From NCBI RefSeq assembly GCF_001180265.1, contig NZ_CVSW01000010.1, positions 62,001 through 126,000 on the forward strand: DNA of 64,000 nucleotides, written 5' to 3'. Shown here piece by piece: positions 46,194 through 55,438 of the stretch; the stretch's first letter is position 1; each line of letters opens with the position of its first letter. This stretch comes from Prochlorococcus marinus. Lineage in GTDB: Bacteria; Cyanobacteriota; Cyanobacteriia; PCC-6307; Cyanobiaceae. Position numbers and translations under genes: made by a program. The notes below the pieces were generated by a model. That model ran no database searches, had not been told where the DNA came from, and saw only the letters and a program-made list of their open reading frames with translations.

Positions 46194-47183
46194 ATGACCC
46201 AACTCTTTTACGACACAGATGCAGATCTAAGTCTTTTAAATAATAAAACAATAGCGATAATAGGATATGGTTCACAAGGTCACGCACATGCCCTAAACCT
46301 CAAAGATAGCGGTATGGATGTAATCGTGGGATTATATAAAGGAAGCAAGTCTGAAAGTAAAGCGATTAGCGATGGCTTAAAGGTGTTTAGTGTTTCTGAA
46401 GCTTGCGAAAAAGCAGACTGGATTATGATTCTTCTGCCTGATGAGTTTCAGAAAGATGTTTACCTTAAAGAAATAGAACCAAACCTAAAAGAAGGCAAGA
46501 TATTAAGTTTTGCTCATGGCTTTAATATTAGATTCGGACTAATCAAACCTCCTAGTTTTGTGGATGTTGTAATGATTGCACCGAAAGGGCCTGGACACAC
46601 AGTGCGTTGGGAATATCAGAATGGTCAAGGTGTTCCTGCATTGTTTGCAGTTGAACAGGATTCTTCTGGGAGTGCAAGATCATTGGCGATGGCATATGCT
46701 AAAGGTATTGGAGGAACGCGAGCTGGGATACTTGAAACAAATTTCAAAGAAGAAACAGAAACTGATTTATTTGGCGAACAAGCTGTTTTATGCGGAGGTT
46801 TATCAGAACTCGTTAAATCAGGTTTCGAAACTCTTGTAGAGGCAGGATATCAGCCAGAACTTGCTTACTTTGAATGCTTACATGAAGTTAAACTAATTGT
46901 AGATCTAATGGTGAAGGGTGGCTTATCTCAAATGCGAGATTCCATTTCAAATACTGCAGAATATGGAGATTACGTAAGTGGTAAAAGACTCATCAATAGT
47001 GATACGAAGAAAGAAATGCAGAAAATTCTAAAAGATATTCAAGATGGAACTTTCGCTAAGAATTTTGTAGAGGAATGCGATAAAAATAAACCCTTAATGA
47101 CAAAATTAAGAGAAGAGAATTCAAAGCATGAAATTGAGAAAGTAGGTAAAGGTCTGCGCTCGATGTTCAGTTGGCTGAAATAA
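46194..47183 (+). CDS. ilvC: Ketol-acid reductoisomerase
   Basis: IlvC makes the dihydroxy-acid precursors of valine, leucine and isoleucine using NADPH. The 329-residue class I enzyme has the NADPH fold [19 protein letters not shown] near 22-40, [13 protein letters not shown] near 130, and the metal acids in [14 protein letters not shown] near 189-202, then [14 protein letters not shown] near 218. It starts at ATG 46194. Its end overlaps cobD by 13 bp. Confidence 0.97.
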   Translation: MTQLFYDTDADLSLLNNKTIAIIGYGSQGHAHALNLKDSGMDVIVGLYKGSKSESKAISDGLKVFSVSEACEKADWIMILLPDEFQKDVYLKEIEPNLKEGKILSFAHGFNIRFGLIKPPSFVDVVMIAPKGPGHTVRWEYQNGQGVPALFAVEQDSSGSARSLAMAYAKGIGGTRAGILETNFKEETETDLFGEQAVLCGGLSELVKSGFETLVEAGYQPELAYFECLHEVKLIVDLMVKGGLSQMRDSISNTAEYGDYVSGKRLINSDTKKEMQKILKDIQDGTFAKNFVEECDKNKPLMTKLREENSKHEIEKVGKGLRSMFSWLK

Positions 47184-48193
47184 ATTTATTTTTAATATTT
47201 CTTGGATCGATTGGTTTTGATTTGTTGATCGGCGATCCAAAATTCCTAATCCACCCTGTTCAAATCATTGGTTTTTACATAAAAAAAATATCTGATTACC
47301 TCATAAATAATTTTGGAGAAAATAAAAAATTATTATTTGGAGGGGGATTAATTGTCGCTATATCTACTACTGGAATTAGTTTTAGTTTGGGAAAATTTAT
47401 AGAACTTAGTTATGTGCAATCAAGGTATCATTTTTTTAGTGGTCTTTTAATTGTTATTGGACTTTCAAGCTGTATTGCGACTAAGGGGCTTATTACAAGT
47501 GTGATAGAGATTGCAGAGCTAATAGATCGCAAGGAAATTAATGAAAAAAAAAAGAGAGAAATCAAAGATAAGGTTCAAAGAATAGTTAGTAGGGATGTGA
47601 GGACATCTTCTATAGAACATCTTTTGAGATCAAGTACAGAGAGTCTTACCGAAAATTCTGTTGATGGAATATTCGCGCCATTATTTTGGATTTTTATTGG
47701 AATCATTTTTATGAAATTTTCAATTTTTCTACCGGGGCCTCTGTCACTTGGTTTTTCTTATAAAGCAATAAGTACTCTAGATTCAATGATAGGTTACAAA
47801 TATGATTACTTTAAATATTTAGGTTTTTTCAGTGCAAAAATCGAAGATATTTTTACTTTTATTCCTTCAAGATTAGTTTTAATAACACTGCCTTTAGTTA
47901 GTACTAAAATTAATCAATATATTCCAATCATCAAAAGAAGTTATCTAGATGGCAAAAAATATGATTCACCTAATGCTGGCATTTCAGAAGCTATATTTGC
48001 TTATATTTCCGGCGTTAAATTAGGAGGGAAAAGTAAATACAAAAAAGAAATTATTGAAAAACCAATAATCAATGCGACTGGAGATAGCTGCACTGGAGAG
48101 AAAATTAAATTAATTTGTCAATTAATTTTGAGATTACAATTTTTATGGATAATAATTTTTATTGTCTTAATTTTTTTATTATCTCGAGTTTAA
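47171..48193 (+). CDS. cobD: Adenosylcobinamide-phosphate synthase (CbiB/CobD)
   Basis: This membrane enzyme attaches aminopropanol to the corrin ring in cobalamin synthesis. The 340-residue protein begins with [20 protein letters not shown] near 15-34, a family signature, has RIVSRDV near 133, and [15 protein letters not shown] near 155-169, followed by [14 protein letters not shown] near 197-210. There are five or so hydrophobic segments. The start is TTG at 47171, inside the last codons of ilvC. It pairs with the B12 gene at the left window edge. Prochlorococcus is known to make a cobalamin form (pseudocobalamin). Confidence 0.93.
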   Translation: MAEINLFLIFLGSIGFDLLIGDPKFLIHPVQIIGFYIKKISDYLINNFGENKKLLFGGGLIVAISTTGISFSLGKFIELSYVQSRYHFFSGLLIVIGLSSCIATKGLITSVIEIAELIDRKEINEKKKREIKDKVQRIVSRDVRTSSIEHLLRSSTESLTENSVDGIFAPLFWIFIGIIFMKFSIFLPGPLSLGFSYKAISTLDSMIGYKYDYFKYLGFFSAKIEDIFTFIPSRLVLITLPLVSTKINQYIPIIKRSYLDGKKYDSPNAGISEAIFAYISGVKLGGKSKYKKEIIEKPIINATGDSCTGEKIKLICQLILRLQFLWIIIFIVLIFLLSRV

Positions 48194-48244
48194 TTTAATG
48201 ATAAATTAGTTTAAAAATTATTAATATAAATAAAAAAAGAATTT

Positions 48245-48490
48245 ATGAAAGAAAAAGACTCTCCAAAGGAAAATCAAAATGATGATTTTGCTAATAAATC
48301 ATCAACTGATAATGAATACTCAAAATGGGTAGATAATCAGGGTGATGAAGTAAAGAATGTTTTTGGATTTAATAGCAGTGCTGAACTTGTGAATGGTAGA
48401 GCAGCTATGATTGGATTCTTAATGCTTATATTAACCGAGTTGGTTTTTAGCGGCAGACCTGTGACTTCCTCAATTTTTGGTATCAATTAA
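48245..48490 (+). CDS. hli: High-light-inducible chlorophyll-binding protein (Hli)
   Basis: Hli proteins protect the photosynthetic membranes by binding chlorophyll and carotenoid under excess light. The 81-residue protein has a polar N-terminus of ~45 residues rich in Asp, Asn and Lys, then the motif ELVNGRAAMIGFLMLILTEL near 52-71 (Glu, Asn and Arg for chlorophyll binding) and a short lumen-side end (SGRPVTSSIFGIN). Downstream, 2 bp away, is a small membrane protein gene, so they may be co-expressed. No stress promoter element could be assigned. Confidence 0.94.
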   Translation: MKEKDSPKENQNDDFANKSSTDNEYSKWVDNQGDEVKNVFGFNSSAELVNGRAAMIGFLMLILTELVFSGRPVTSSIFGIN

Positions 48491-48492
48491 AA

Positions 48493-48705
48493 ATGGAAGA
48501 AAAAAAATCAAATTCTATAAAAGTAATCCTATACATATCTCTATGGGTAATAATTTGGGGAACATTTGGTTCTTTCATTGATTATCCTCTTTATAAAAAT
48601 AAAATTTACTTAGAAGGAAGCATATATCAGTATCTTACTTTCATAATTACGGCAATAATATCAATAATAAGTGCAAAGTTCTTTTATAAAAAATTTGATT
48701 TATAA
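48493..48705 (+). CDS. Small two-helix membrane protein, 70 aa
   Basis: The 70-residue product has a charged start (MEEKKSNSIK) and two hydrophobic segments (VILYISLWVIIWGTFGSFI near 11-29; YLTFIITAIISIISAKFFY near 47-65). I do not recognise a family. It begins 2 bp after the hli stop codon, so co-translation with the Hli protein is likely, and a role near the photosynthetic membrane is a fair inference. It overlaps the convergent gene by 6 bp. Confidence 0.75.
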   Translation: MEEKKSNSIKVILYISLWVIIWGTFGSFIDYPLYKNKIYLEGSIYQYLTFIITAIISIISAKFFYKKFDL

Positions 48706-48957
48706 AAATTTGTACCTAAATTTCTTGATTATTTTAGCTGGTTCTTTTTTGTCATTTGAATCGTAAAGTATCCACTGATGGGTCTCAGTATCATGATCGC
48801 ATCCATAATTTCCAGATAAGTTATCGTAACTTGAAAGGTAAGAATGACAATTCTGGTCTGCCTCAAAAGCAGAGTCATAACCTGTTAGAAAATATATCAA
48901 AGATAAAAGGGTTACTAACAAAAAAAATACTTGAAAAACTAAATTTACCGCCTTCAT
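48700..48957 (-). CDS. Small membrane-anchored or secreted hypothetical protein, 85 aa
   Basis: One N-terminal hydrophobic segment (LVFQVFFLLVTLLSLIYFLTG near 6-26) is followed by a polar part with two cysteines (NCHSYLSSYDN... YGCDHDTETHQWILYD), which could form a disulfide outside the cytoplasm. It ends in a basic tail. I do not recognise it. The fold could be a small lipoprotein-free periplasmic protein. It is convergent with the gene downstream of hli. Confidence 0.65.
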   Translation of the reverse strand: MKAVNLVFQVFFLLVTLLSLIYFLTGYDSAFEADQNCHSYLSSYDNLSGNYGCDHDTETHQWILYDSNDKKEPAKIIKKFRYKFL

Positions 48958-49013
48958 AAGAATTTATAAAATTTTAATATATCATTTAAAAAATTTTTTC
49001 GATCTAAAAATAT

Positions 49014-49259
49014 TTAACGACCAACATTAAAAACAAAGTCATGGAATTCTTGATTGTTTAAGTAAAGGACTACTAGCAATATTAAAACCATATTTAAGCC
49101 TAATACTATTGATCCAAAAATATTTATTTGTTTTTTACCTGGCAAAGTGTAAGTAAACTTTTTGCCTTTGAGAAAAGCTGCTAAGCCTTTTTTTTCTTTT
49201 TTTGATTCTCTTATTTCAGCATCATTTTTAACTTCATCACCTGAGAAACCTTTTACCAT
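49014..49259 (-). CDS. Small hypothetical protein with C-terminal membrane segment, 81 aa
   Basis: The first ~50 residues are polar and basic (MVKGFSGDEVKNDAEIRESK, then KKGLAAFLKGKKFTYTLPGKK). A single membrane helix follows (INIFGSIVLGLNMVLILLVVLYL near 46-68), ending in a short polar tail. The polar N-terminus with a C-terminal anchor recalls tail-anchored proteins of the photosynthetic membranes. I do not recognise the family. Its neighbours are also small unknown proteins beside hli. Confidence 0.7.
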   Translation of the reverse strand: MVKGFSGDEVKNDAEIRESKKEKKGLAAFLKGKKFTYTLPGKKQINIFGSIVLGLNMVLILLVVLYLNNQEFHDFVFNVGR

Positions 49260-49313
49260 TACAACTTAAAATCCAAATTTATAATATTCCAAAAAAACAA
49301 ACTTTTTTAATAA

Positions 49314-49625
49314 TTAACAATTTTTAATCACATATGGGATCATAAATACAATTCTCTCATTTGAGAAATTTTTTAAAAAATGAGCTTCAATAATTGCTGA
49401 CTGCATCCCCAATAAACTTGATTGGCATTTGAATCTATTTTGGTCAAATACAACTAACTGAAGTTTTTCTATTTCAGAAACTAACTTCTTACAAACTTGG
49501 GATTGAGAATCTTTAATACAATCACTAGATTCTTTTAAAATGTTTGATTTTGTTGGCATTGTTTCTGCTGTAACAAAATTAGATACAAACAAAAATTCTA
49601 GGAATAAAAAAGTTAAACATTTCAT
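49314..49625 (-). CDS. Secreted hypothetical protein, 103 aa
   Basis: The N-terminus looks like a signal peptide (CLTFLFLEFLFVSNFVTAETM, with cleavage likely after VTA near residue 20). The mature part has about five cysteines (DCIKD, VCKKL, KCQSS, and the last residue of KNC), so disulfides outside the cytoplasm are likely. No domain is recognised. It lies in a row of small minus-strand genes near hupB. Confidence 0.72.
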   Translation of the reverse strand: MKCLTFLFLEFLFVSNFVTAETMPTKSNILKESSDCIKDSQSQVCKKLVSEIEKLQLVVFDQNRFKCQSSLLGMQSAIIEAHFLKNFSNERIVFMIPYVIKNC

Positions 49626-49702
49626 TACTTCTTAAGACTTCAACATTTGAGATACCTTGTTAAGAGTTTTAGTCATTTAGCTAATAGCATTTTATTGAAA
49701 TT

Positions 49703-49733
49703 CAAAAAAAAAGATGCTCTAAAAAAGCACCTT
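49703..49733 (-). terminator. Intrinsic terminator of hupB
   Basis: On the minus strand AAGGTGCT (49733-49726) pairs with AGCATCTT (49718-49711), one G-U pair, around a T-rich loop, and is followed by a run of T (complement of 49704-49712). It sits just past the hupB stop codon. Confidence 0.75.
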
Positions 49734-49763
49734 GATGTTAAAGACAGAAATAGGTTAATAATT

Positions 49764-50039
49764 TTAACCTTGAACTCTATCCTTAAAAAGTTTACCTGCT
49801 GAGAATGTTGGAACTCTTTTAGCAGGTATTGCTATTTTTTCGCCTGTCTTAGGGTTTAATCCCTGTCTTGCAGAACGATCTCTTGGTTCGAAAGAACCAA
49901 ATCCTAGTAGGGAGACTTTTTTGCCTTCCACTACAGAATCAACAATAGTTTCGATAGCTGCATCTACAACTAAAGAAACATCCGTTTTTGTGAGCTCTGT
50001 ACGAGCAGCAACAAGATTTACTAAATCAGCTTTGTTCAT
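49764..50039 (-). CDS. hupB: HU-family DNA-binding protein
   Basis: HU bends and compacts DNA. The 91-residue protein starts MNKADLVNLVAARTELTK and has the arm GFGSFEPRDRSARQGLNPKT, with a Pro-turn and basic residues for DNA contact, then ending KLFKDRVQG. I choose ATG 50039; the frame is open to 50072 but the extra residues (SLNLCFTNNS) do not fit the family. It is followed by a strong terminator. The 625 bp upstream are mostly non-coding. Confidence 0.96.
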   Translation of the reverse strand: MNKADLVNLVAARTELTKTDVSLVVDAAIETIVDSVVEGKKVSLLGFGSFEPRDRSARQGLNPKTGEKIAIPAKRVPTFSAGKLFKDRVQG

Positions 50040-50113
50040 TGAATTGTTTGTAAAGCAGAGATTTAGAGACAAGAGTTTTAATCAAGCCTAAAAACCTCGA
50101 ACTTGCATATCAT

Positions 50114-50239
50114 ATGGAGCAAATACAAATACGGCAACCGAAAATGCCAGCGGCGCAAAGCTTTATACAAAACTTAGGGACATTTTTAGCTAAATTTTTT
50201 AATTTTACATCGGCATTTTTTTCTTGTATAAAAAAATAG
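50114..50239 (+). CDS. Candidate micro-ORF, 41 aa
   Basis: ATG 50114 opens a 41-codon frame. The product starts MEQIQIRQPKMPAAQSF and has a moderately hydrophobic second half (LGTFLAKFFNFTSAFFS). Its first half is richer in G+C than the spacer around it, as coding DNA here is. The frame ends before a short hairpin with a T-run. I do not recognise it, and without homologues it is only a candidate. Confidence 0.35.
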   Translation: MEQIQIRQPKMPAAQSFIQNLGTFLAKFFNFTSAFFSCIKK

Positions 50240-50402
50240 CTTTTTTAATAAGAAAACAGCAAAATTATTGGTATCACTGGATTTAGCGTTGAAAAATCTA
50301 ACTTGATTTATCAAAACGAGAAATGTCAAAGGGTCATAAATTTAAGAATTTGAAGTATTTATTATGTTTTATTAATTTTCACATATATTTCCTTCTCATC
50401 AC

Positions 50403-50546
50403 ATGAAAAAGCATGATTTGTATTTTGAAATCAAGAAAAATCTGGTTTTCTTATTTTTAAACTTTCTCTATAAATCGTTCTATGCACTGATCAGATGGAT
50501 GGATAAATTGAAATTAATTAAAAAATTTATACTCTCTAAGATCTAA
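50403..50546 (+). CDS. Candidate micro-ORF, 47 aa
   Basis: ATG 50403 opens a 47-codon frame. The product is basic, with one aromatic/hydrophobic stretch (LVFLFLNFLYKSFYALI near 19-35) flanked by lysines and ending KLIKKFILSKI. It could be a small membrane-associated peptide. No ribosome-binding site is evident. The base composition is like the spacer, so chance is not excluded. Confidence 0.33.
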   Translation: MKKHDLYFEIKKNLVFLFLNFLYKSFYALIRWMDKLKLIKKFILSKI

Positions 50547-50664
50547 TAAAGTTGATAAGTGAAACCTTAAATTTGAGTTTTTTTTTAATTTTGCATCTAT
50601 CATTCAAATATCAGTAATTTGAATAAATTATCCCAATATTTAACTCCTCAATGATAAAGAGAAA

Positions 50665-52698
50665 GTGACTCATATCAAAAAAGGTAAACCATTTCCTTTG
50701 GGAAGTTCTTTGACTTCAGAAGGAGTTAATTTTTCCCTAATAGCCACGAATGCAGAATATGTAGAAATCTTATTGTTTGAGAAAGAAGACTCTATTTCCC
50801 CAAAAACTATATTGAAATTAAACAAGAACCATAATACTGGTCCTTACTGGCATGTGGAAATAAAAAATCTAAATGAAGGATGTATTTATGCTTTTAGAAT
50901 AAAACAAAAAAATAATGAAATTAATAATAACTATGAAAAAAAAGTATTACTTGATCCATGCTCAAGGGGTATTACTGGATGGGGAAGTTATAAAAGAGAA
51001 AATGCATTAAAAACTCAAGAAAATACTCATTCTTGTCTTAAAAGCGTTGTTTGCGATAGAAAATTATTTAATTTTAAAGATTATCCAAGACCGAAACATT
51101 CTTGGGAAGAAACAATTATTTATGAACTCCATATCAAATCCTTCACTGAATCAATTGATAAAAATGAAAGTTGTTTCAAGAAATTTTTAAAAAAAATTCC
51201 TTATCTCAAAGAATTAGGTATTACAACAATTGAATTACTTCCAATTTTTTGTTTTGATCCAACTGATGCACCAAATGGTTTAGAGAATTTTTGGGGTTAT
51301 AGTCCTATCAATTGGTTTACCCCTCATTTTGAATATCTTTCAAATGAATCCGCGGAAAAGAATAGAGAAGAATTTAGAAGAGTGGTAGAGGAATGTCATA
51401 AAGCAGATATTGAAGTCATCTTAGATGTTGTATACAATCACACATCTGAGGGAGATTCTCAAGGACCTATTATATCTTGGAGAGGTATAGATGAAAATCT
51501 TTATTACTTTATAGGAGAAGATAAAAATTATCAGGACGTATCTGGGTGCGGTAATACTATTGCAGCAAATAGAGGATTAGTTAGAAAACTAATAATTGAA
51601 TCATTAAAATGTTGGTCGAGTGAATTTGGCGTAGATGGTTTTAGATTTGATTTAGGAATTGCTCTATCAAGAGGGGAAAATCTTTCGCCACTCCAAAATC
51701 CTCCACTTTTTGAAGATATAGAATGTGAACCAGAACTTTTAGAAATCAAATTAATAAGTGAACCATGGGATTGTGGTGGTTTATATAAATTAGGTGATTT
51801 CCCATCTAAGAATACTTTCACTTGGAATGGTCATTTTAGAGATAGCTTGCGTAGATTTTGGAAGGGGGATAAAGATACAGCTTGGAATATGAGCGATAAA
51901 ATAAAAGGTAGTCCATCTATTTATAAAGAAGATAATGTCTTCCCAAAATCAATAAATTTTATTACTTCACATGATGGATTCACTCTAAAAGATTTAGTAA
52001 CATTCAATAGAAAACATAATTTTGCCAATAGAGAACAAAATAGAGATGGTGATAACCATAACAATTCCTGGAATCATGGTACAGAGGGACCAACTACAAA
52101 CTTATTGATCAATGATTTAAGAAAAAGACAACAAAAAAATCTTATTCTTAGTTTACTTATCTCTAAAGGTGTTCCAATGATACTTATGGGTGATGAGATA
52201 GGGAGGTCACAAGGCGGTAACAATAATTCTTGGTGCCAAAATAATTTATTGGGCTGGATGAATTGGGAACATGTTCAACAAGATTTGGAATTATTAGAAT
52301 ATTTTAAATACGTTATAAAAATCCGAAAAAAACTAATAAATATTTTTAATCCGTCATTCTTCACTAACAATCAAACCAATGAAAATATTCCAACATATCA
52401 TTGGCATGGAACAAAGTTAAATAGCCCCGATTGGAGCAGTTGGTCTCACACAGTTGCCTTTAGCATTAACAAAGGCAATTCCAATCCTCTGGTCTGGACA
52501 GGTTTAAATGCATATTCAAAGAGTATCGATTTCCCTTTGCCGAAATGTAAATATAATTGGTTAAAAGTTATTGACACTAGCATGAATGAGATTTTCGAAC
52601 CCTTAACTGTTAATGAAAAATCTGTTTCAATAAAGAGTAGGAGCTCTTTATTAATCATTTCAGAACAAGTATTTGGGGCAAAAAATAATATATTCTAA
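50665..52698 (+). CDS. glgX: Glycogen debranching enzyme / isoamylase
   Basis: It hydrolyses the alpha-1,6 branches of glycogen during night-time breakdown. The 677-residue protein has an N-terminal CBM48-like module (PLGSSLTSEGVNFSLIATNA near 9-28) and a GH13 barrel: DVVYNHTSEGD near 255, GFRFDLGIALSRG near 327 with the nucleophile Asp, LISEPWDCGG near 362 with the acid Glu, and TSHDGFTLKDL near 434. The start is GTG at 50665; the ATG at 50651 meets a stop after five codons. It is convergent with tRNA-Gly. Confidence 0.92.
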   Translation: MTHIKKGKPFPLGSSLTSEGVNFSLIATNAEYVEILLFEKEDSISPKTILKLNKNHNTGPYWHVEIKNLNEGCIYAFRIKQKNNEINNNYEKKVLLDPCSRGITGWGSYKRENALKTQENTHSCLKSVVCDRKLFNFKDYPRPKHSWEETIIYELHIKSFTESIDKNESCFKKFLKKIPYLKELGITTIELLPIFCFDPTDAPNGLENFWGYSPINWFTPHFEYLSNESAEKNREEFRRVVEECHKADIEVILDVVYNHTSEGDSQGPIISWRGIDENLYYFIGEDKNYQDVSGCGNTIAANRGLVRKLIIESLKCWSSEFGVDGFRFDLGIALSRGENLSPLQNPPLFEDIECEPELLEIKLISEPWDCGGLYKLGDFPSKNTFTWNGHFRDSLRRFWKGDKDTAWNMSDKIKGSPSIYKEDNVFPKSINFITSHDGFTLKDLVTFNRKHNFANREQNRDGDNHNNSWNHGTEGPTTNLLINDLRKRQQKNLILSLLISKGVPMILMGDEIGRSQGGNNNSWCQNNLLGWMNWEHVQQDLELLEYFKYVIKIRKKLINIFNPSFFTNNQTNENIPTYHWHGTKLNSPDWSSWSHTVAFSINKGNSNPLVWTGLNAYSKSIDFPLPKCKYNWLKVIDTSMNEIFEPLTVNEKSVSIKSRSSLLIISEQVFGAKNNIF

Positions 52699-52699
52699 A

Positions 52700-52770
52700 A
52701 GCGGGCGGCGGGAATCGAACCCGCATCTTCAGCTTGGAAGGCTGAGGTTTTACCACTAAACCACGCCCGC
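52700..52770 (-). tRNA. trnG: tRNA-Gly (anticodon TCC)
   Basis: Read on the minus strand, GCGGGCG (52770-52764) pairs with CGCCCGC (52707-52701), and the discriminator is T at 52700, as usual for glycine. The anticodon stem CAGC/GCTG encloses CTTCCAA, so the anticodon is TCC. The T-arm GCGGGTTCGATTCCCGC is perfect. The CCA is not encoded. Confidence 0.97.
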
Positions 52771-52831
52771 ATTAAGTAATAGAATTACCATTGCAATAAT
52801 ACATTATCAAACAATCAACAAAGCAAAAAGA

Positions 52832-54229
52832 TTGGAAAATTCACACTCGAAAAAAAATATTTTTAGATCAACAACAAGATTAATGTTCTCTTATGGGCTT
52901 GGAGATGCAGGTACAGGTTTAGTCGCGACGCAGTTTGGTTTTTTTCTATTTAAATTTTTTATTTCTGCTGGTTTACCAGTAATTATTGCAGGTTCATTAT
53001 TAATGCTAATAAAAATATGGGATGCAGTAAATGATCCATTAATTGGATGGTTAAGTGATCGTACAAAATCAAGATGGGGGCCTAGAATACCTTGGATGGT
53101 AGCAGCATCTGTTCCTCTTGGTTTCTCTTTAGCTGCAATATGGTGGACACCTACTGGTTCAGTACTAACGAAGACTATTTACTATGCCATAATTTCTATA
53201 ATTGTAATGACTGCTTATACAAGTATTAATCTTCCTTTTGCAGCTCTATCTACTGAAATTTCTGAAAAAACAGTCATAAGAACAAAGCTAAACGCATCTA
53301 GATTTACTGGCTCAATAATTGCAGGATTAACTGGTTTGATAATAGCGGGAGTTGTATTAGGTTCTGAAGGATCAGCAAATAATGAATATTTTTTAATGGG
53401 TAAAATAAGTGGATGTATTGCAGTTGCGGCAACATTAATTTCCTGTTGGGGATTGGCTCCATTTGCAAAAAAGGCAAGAAGGCCATCAGGAAAAGTTGAG
53501 GCTATAATACTTCAATTCAGAAGGATCTTCAGAAATAAAAAATTTCTAAAAGTTATTACGCTTTATATTCTTCTCTGGTGCGCCTTACAATTGATGCAAA
53601 CAGTAGCTTTAATCTATGTAGAAGATGTACTGAATGTACCAACATATATTGCCAAGTGGATCCCGATACCTTTCCAAATTAGCGCTTTAGTAGGTCTACA
53701 AATATGGACCAGAGTATCAAATAAATTGAATAGGATTTCAGCTTTAAACTATGGAGCGATTATGTGGATTATTTCATGTACGGCAGCTTTATTTTTACCT
53801 TCATTATCAAAAATTTCAGGAGTTGGGGATAGTTTATTCCTAAATGCGGGTAACATATTCATTTTCATTCTGTTAATTTTCATAATCTGTCTTATCGGCA
53901 TTGGCGCTTCAACCGCTTTTCTTATCCCTTGGTCACTACTTCCTGATGCAATAGACGAAGATCCAGAGAAACCAGCAGGATTATATACCGCTTGGATGGT
54001 ACTTATTCAGAAGATTGGGATCGCATTTAGTGTTCAATTATTAGGATTTTTGTTGTATTTATCTGGTTATCAATCATGCTTTATTGATAAAGATAGTCTA
54101 AATGTTATGGAACAATGCTACTCAGCACAATTAACTATTAGATTATGCATTGGTTTTATACCTTCAATATTGGTAATAATTGGTCTTTTAATAATGAGAA
54201 AATGGGATCAAAAATTAATTACAAACTAA
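52832..54229 (+). CDS. MFS/GPH-type sugar:cation symporter
   Basis: The 465-residue protein has about twelve membrane segments. The start of the transport core resembles MelB-type glycoside-pentoside-hexuronide symporters: YGLGDAGTGLVATQFGFFLF near 17-36, KIWDAVNDPLIGWLSDRTKSR near 63-83 (the conserved aspartate loop), and RWGPRIPWM. The second half has LLPDAIDEDPEKPAG near 370, where the family has its second signature. The substrate is unknown. It starts at TTG 52832, just past tRNA-Gly. Only one base pair separates the common reading from a start at ATG further on, so the exact start is uncertain. Confidence 0.85.
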   Translation: MENSHSKKNIFRSTTRLMFSYGLGDAGTGLVATQFGFFLFKFFISAGLPVIIAGSLLMLIKIWDAVNDPLIGWLSDRTKSRWGPRIPWMVAASVPLGFSLAAIWWTPTGSVLTKTIYYAIISIIVMTAYTSINLPFAALSTEISEKTVIRTKLNASRFTGSIIAGLTGLIIAGVVLGSEGSANNEYFLMGKISGCIAVAATLISCWGLAPFAKKARRPSGKVEAIILQFRRIFRNKKFLKVITLYILLWCALQLMQTVALIYVEDVLNVPTYIAKWIPIPFQISALVGLQIWTRVSNKLNRISALNYGAIMWIISCTAALFLPSLSKISGVGDSLFLNAGNIFIFILLIFIICLIGIGASTAFLIPWSLLPDAIDEDPEKPAGLYTAWMVLIQKIGIAFSVQLLGFLLYLSGYQSCFIDKDSLNVMEQCYSAQLTIRLCIGFIPSILVIIGLLIMRKWDQKLITN

Positions 54230-54238
54230 TATAAAGAT

Positions 54239-54994
54239 ATGTATTTCCCTAATTTTTTTAAAAGACTTCTAAGCAGCCTAATCATTGGCGGGCAAGCAAT
54301 TAATTTTATCTTTAGAGGTAAAATTTCCAAAAATGATCTCTTTGATCAACTTATGGAGGCAGGTCCTGGAAGTTTGTTAATTGTATTAATTACAGGAATT
54401 GCCGCAGGTACAGTTTTTAATATTCAAGTTGCATCACAACTCACAAGTATGGGGGTTTCAAGTGAAATTGGTGGTTTATTAGCAGTAGGGATGGCAAGAG
54501 AAATGGCTCCTCTTCTAACTGCCACTTTAATGACTGGAAAAGTTGCTACTGCCTATGCTGCTCAACTGGGCACCATGAAAGTTACAGAACAAATTGAAGC
54601 AATAACCATGTTAAGGACCGAACCAGTCCAATATTTGGTAGTACCAAGGTTGCTATCTATGGTAATAATGTCTCCAATACAGTGTCTTTTGTTTTTATCT
54701 GTATCTTTATGGAGTGGACAAATTTGGAGCACAATCTTTTATAAAGTTCCTCCAATAGTTTTTTGGACATCTGTAAGATCAGGTAATGTGAGTTTAACAA
54801 GTACAGACTTAACTTCAATGTTAATAAAAGCTGTAGTATTCGGATTACTTATTTCAATTATTGCTTGTGGATATGGACTCACCACTAAAGGTGGTCCAAA
54901 AGAAGTTGGAACAAGTACAACAGGTGCGGTTGTAATGACTCTCGTTATTGTATCTTTAATGGATGTATTACTAACACAAATTTTATTTGGATGA
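54239..54994 (+). CDS. mlaE: MlaE-type ABC transporter permease
   Basis: MlaE permeases move phospholipids or related lipids between membranes. The 251-residue protein has about six hydrophobic segments and the family core: MEAGPGSLLIVLITGIAAG near 39-57, GLLAVGMAREMAPLLTATLM near 80-99, and KVTEQIEAITMLRTEPVQYL near 114-133. It begins 9 bp after the symporter. The ATPase and MCE-domain partners are not next door in this window, unlike in many bacteria, so they are presumably encoded elsewhere. Confidence 0.9.
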   Translation: MYFPNFFKRLLSSLIIGGQAINFIFRGKISKNDLFDQLMEAGPGSLLIVLITGIAAGTVFNIQVASQLTSMGVSSEIGGLLAVGMAREMAPLLTATLMTGKVATAYAAQLGTMKVTEQIEAITMLRTEPVQYLVVPRLLSMVIMSPIQCLLFLSVSLWSGQIWSTIFYKVPPIVFWTSVRSGNVSLTSTDLTSMLIKAVVFGLLISIIACGYGLTTKGGPKEVGTSTTGAVVMTLVIVSLMDVLLTQILFG

Positions 54995-55403
54995 TTCTAT
55001 GTTCAACACTAAGCCCAAAGAAGAAGAACCAGTAATAATATTACCATCATTTCAATTGCCAATCATTCTAATAATTTTAAGTTTTATGCTTTTATTTTTA
55101 AATATTGGTTCTTTGCCAACAATAGTTTTTGCTTCTTTTAGCTTTTTTTTATTACTTCAGTCTTTTACCTTAAGAATAAAAATAACAAATGATGATTTCA
55201 TAGTTTTACAATTAGGAAAAGAGATTAGAACTTTTCCATTTAAGAACTGGATATCATGGAAATTCTTTTTCCCTATAATCCCTGGTATTTTTTATTTTAG
55301 AGAAAAGTCCAGTCCTCATTTATTACCAATATTATTTAATCCAAAGCAATTAAAAGATGAACTCATAAAAAAAGTTGGCTCTCTGGAAATTAAAAATTCC
55401 TAA
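54987..55403 (+). CDS. DUF3119-like conserved membrane protein, 138 aa
   Basis: The 138-residue protein has two adjacent hydrophobic segments (LPIILIILSFMLLFLNIG near 24-41; TIVFASFSFFLLLQSF near 45-60), followed by a soluble part with PFKNWISWKFFFPIIPGI and FREKSSPHLLPILFNP. This fits the DUF3119 family as I recall it, found after mlaE in cyanobacteria. The start may be TTG 54987 (overlapping mlaE) or ATG 54999, four bases after its stop. The function is unknown; the neighbourhood suggests envelope lipids. Confidence 0.75.
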   Translation: MDDSMFNTKPKEEEPVIILPSFQLPIILIILSFMLLFLNIGSLPTIVFASFSFFLLLQSFTLRIKITNDDFIVLQLGKEIRTFPFKNWISWKFFFPIIPGIFYFREKSSPHLLPILFNPKQLKDELIKKVGSLEIKNS

Positions 55404-55438
55404 AATTTAGTATTTGCTTAATCATCAAAATTATTTAA

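Larger units (their letters stand above)
50040..50664. other. 625-bp spacer between hupB and glgX
   Basis: This is the longest stretch without a recognised gene. It holds two candidate micro-ORFs on the plus strand (50114-50239 and 50403-50546), an AAAAAA-TAGC-TTTTTT hairpin at about 50231-50246 just after the first one, and presumably the promoters of hupB and glgX. I see no tRNA, no known small-RNA motif, no repeat and no mobile element. Confidence 0.6.
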
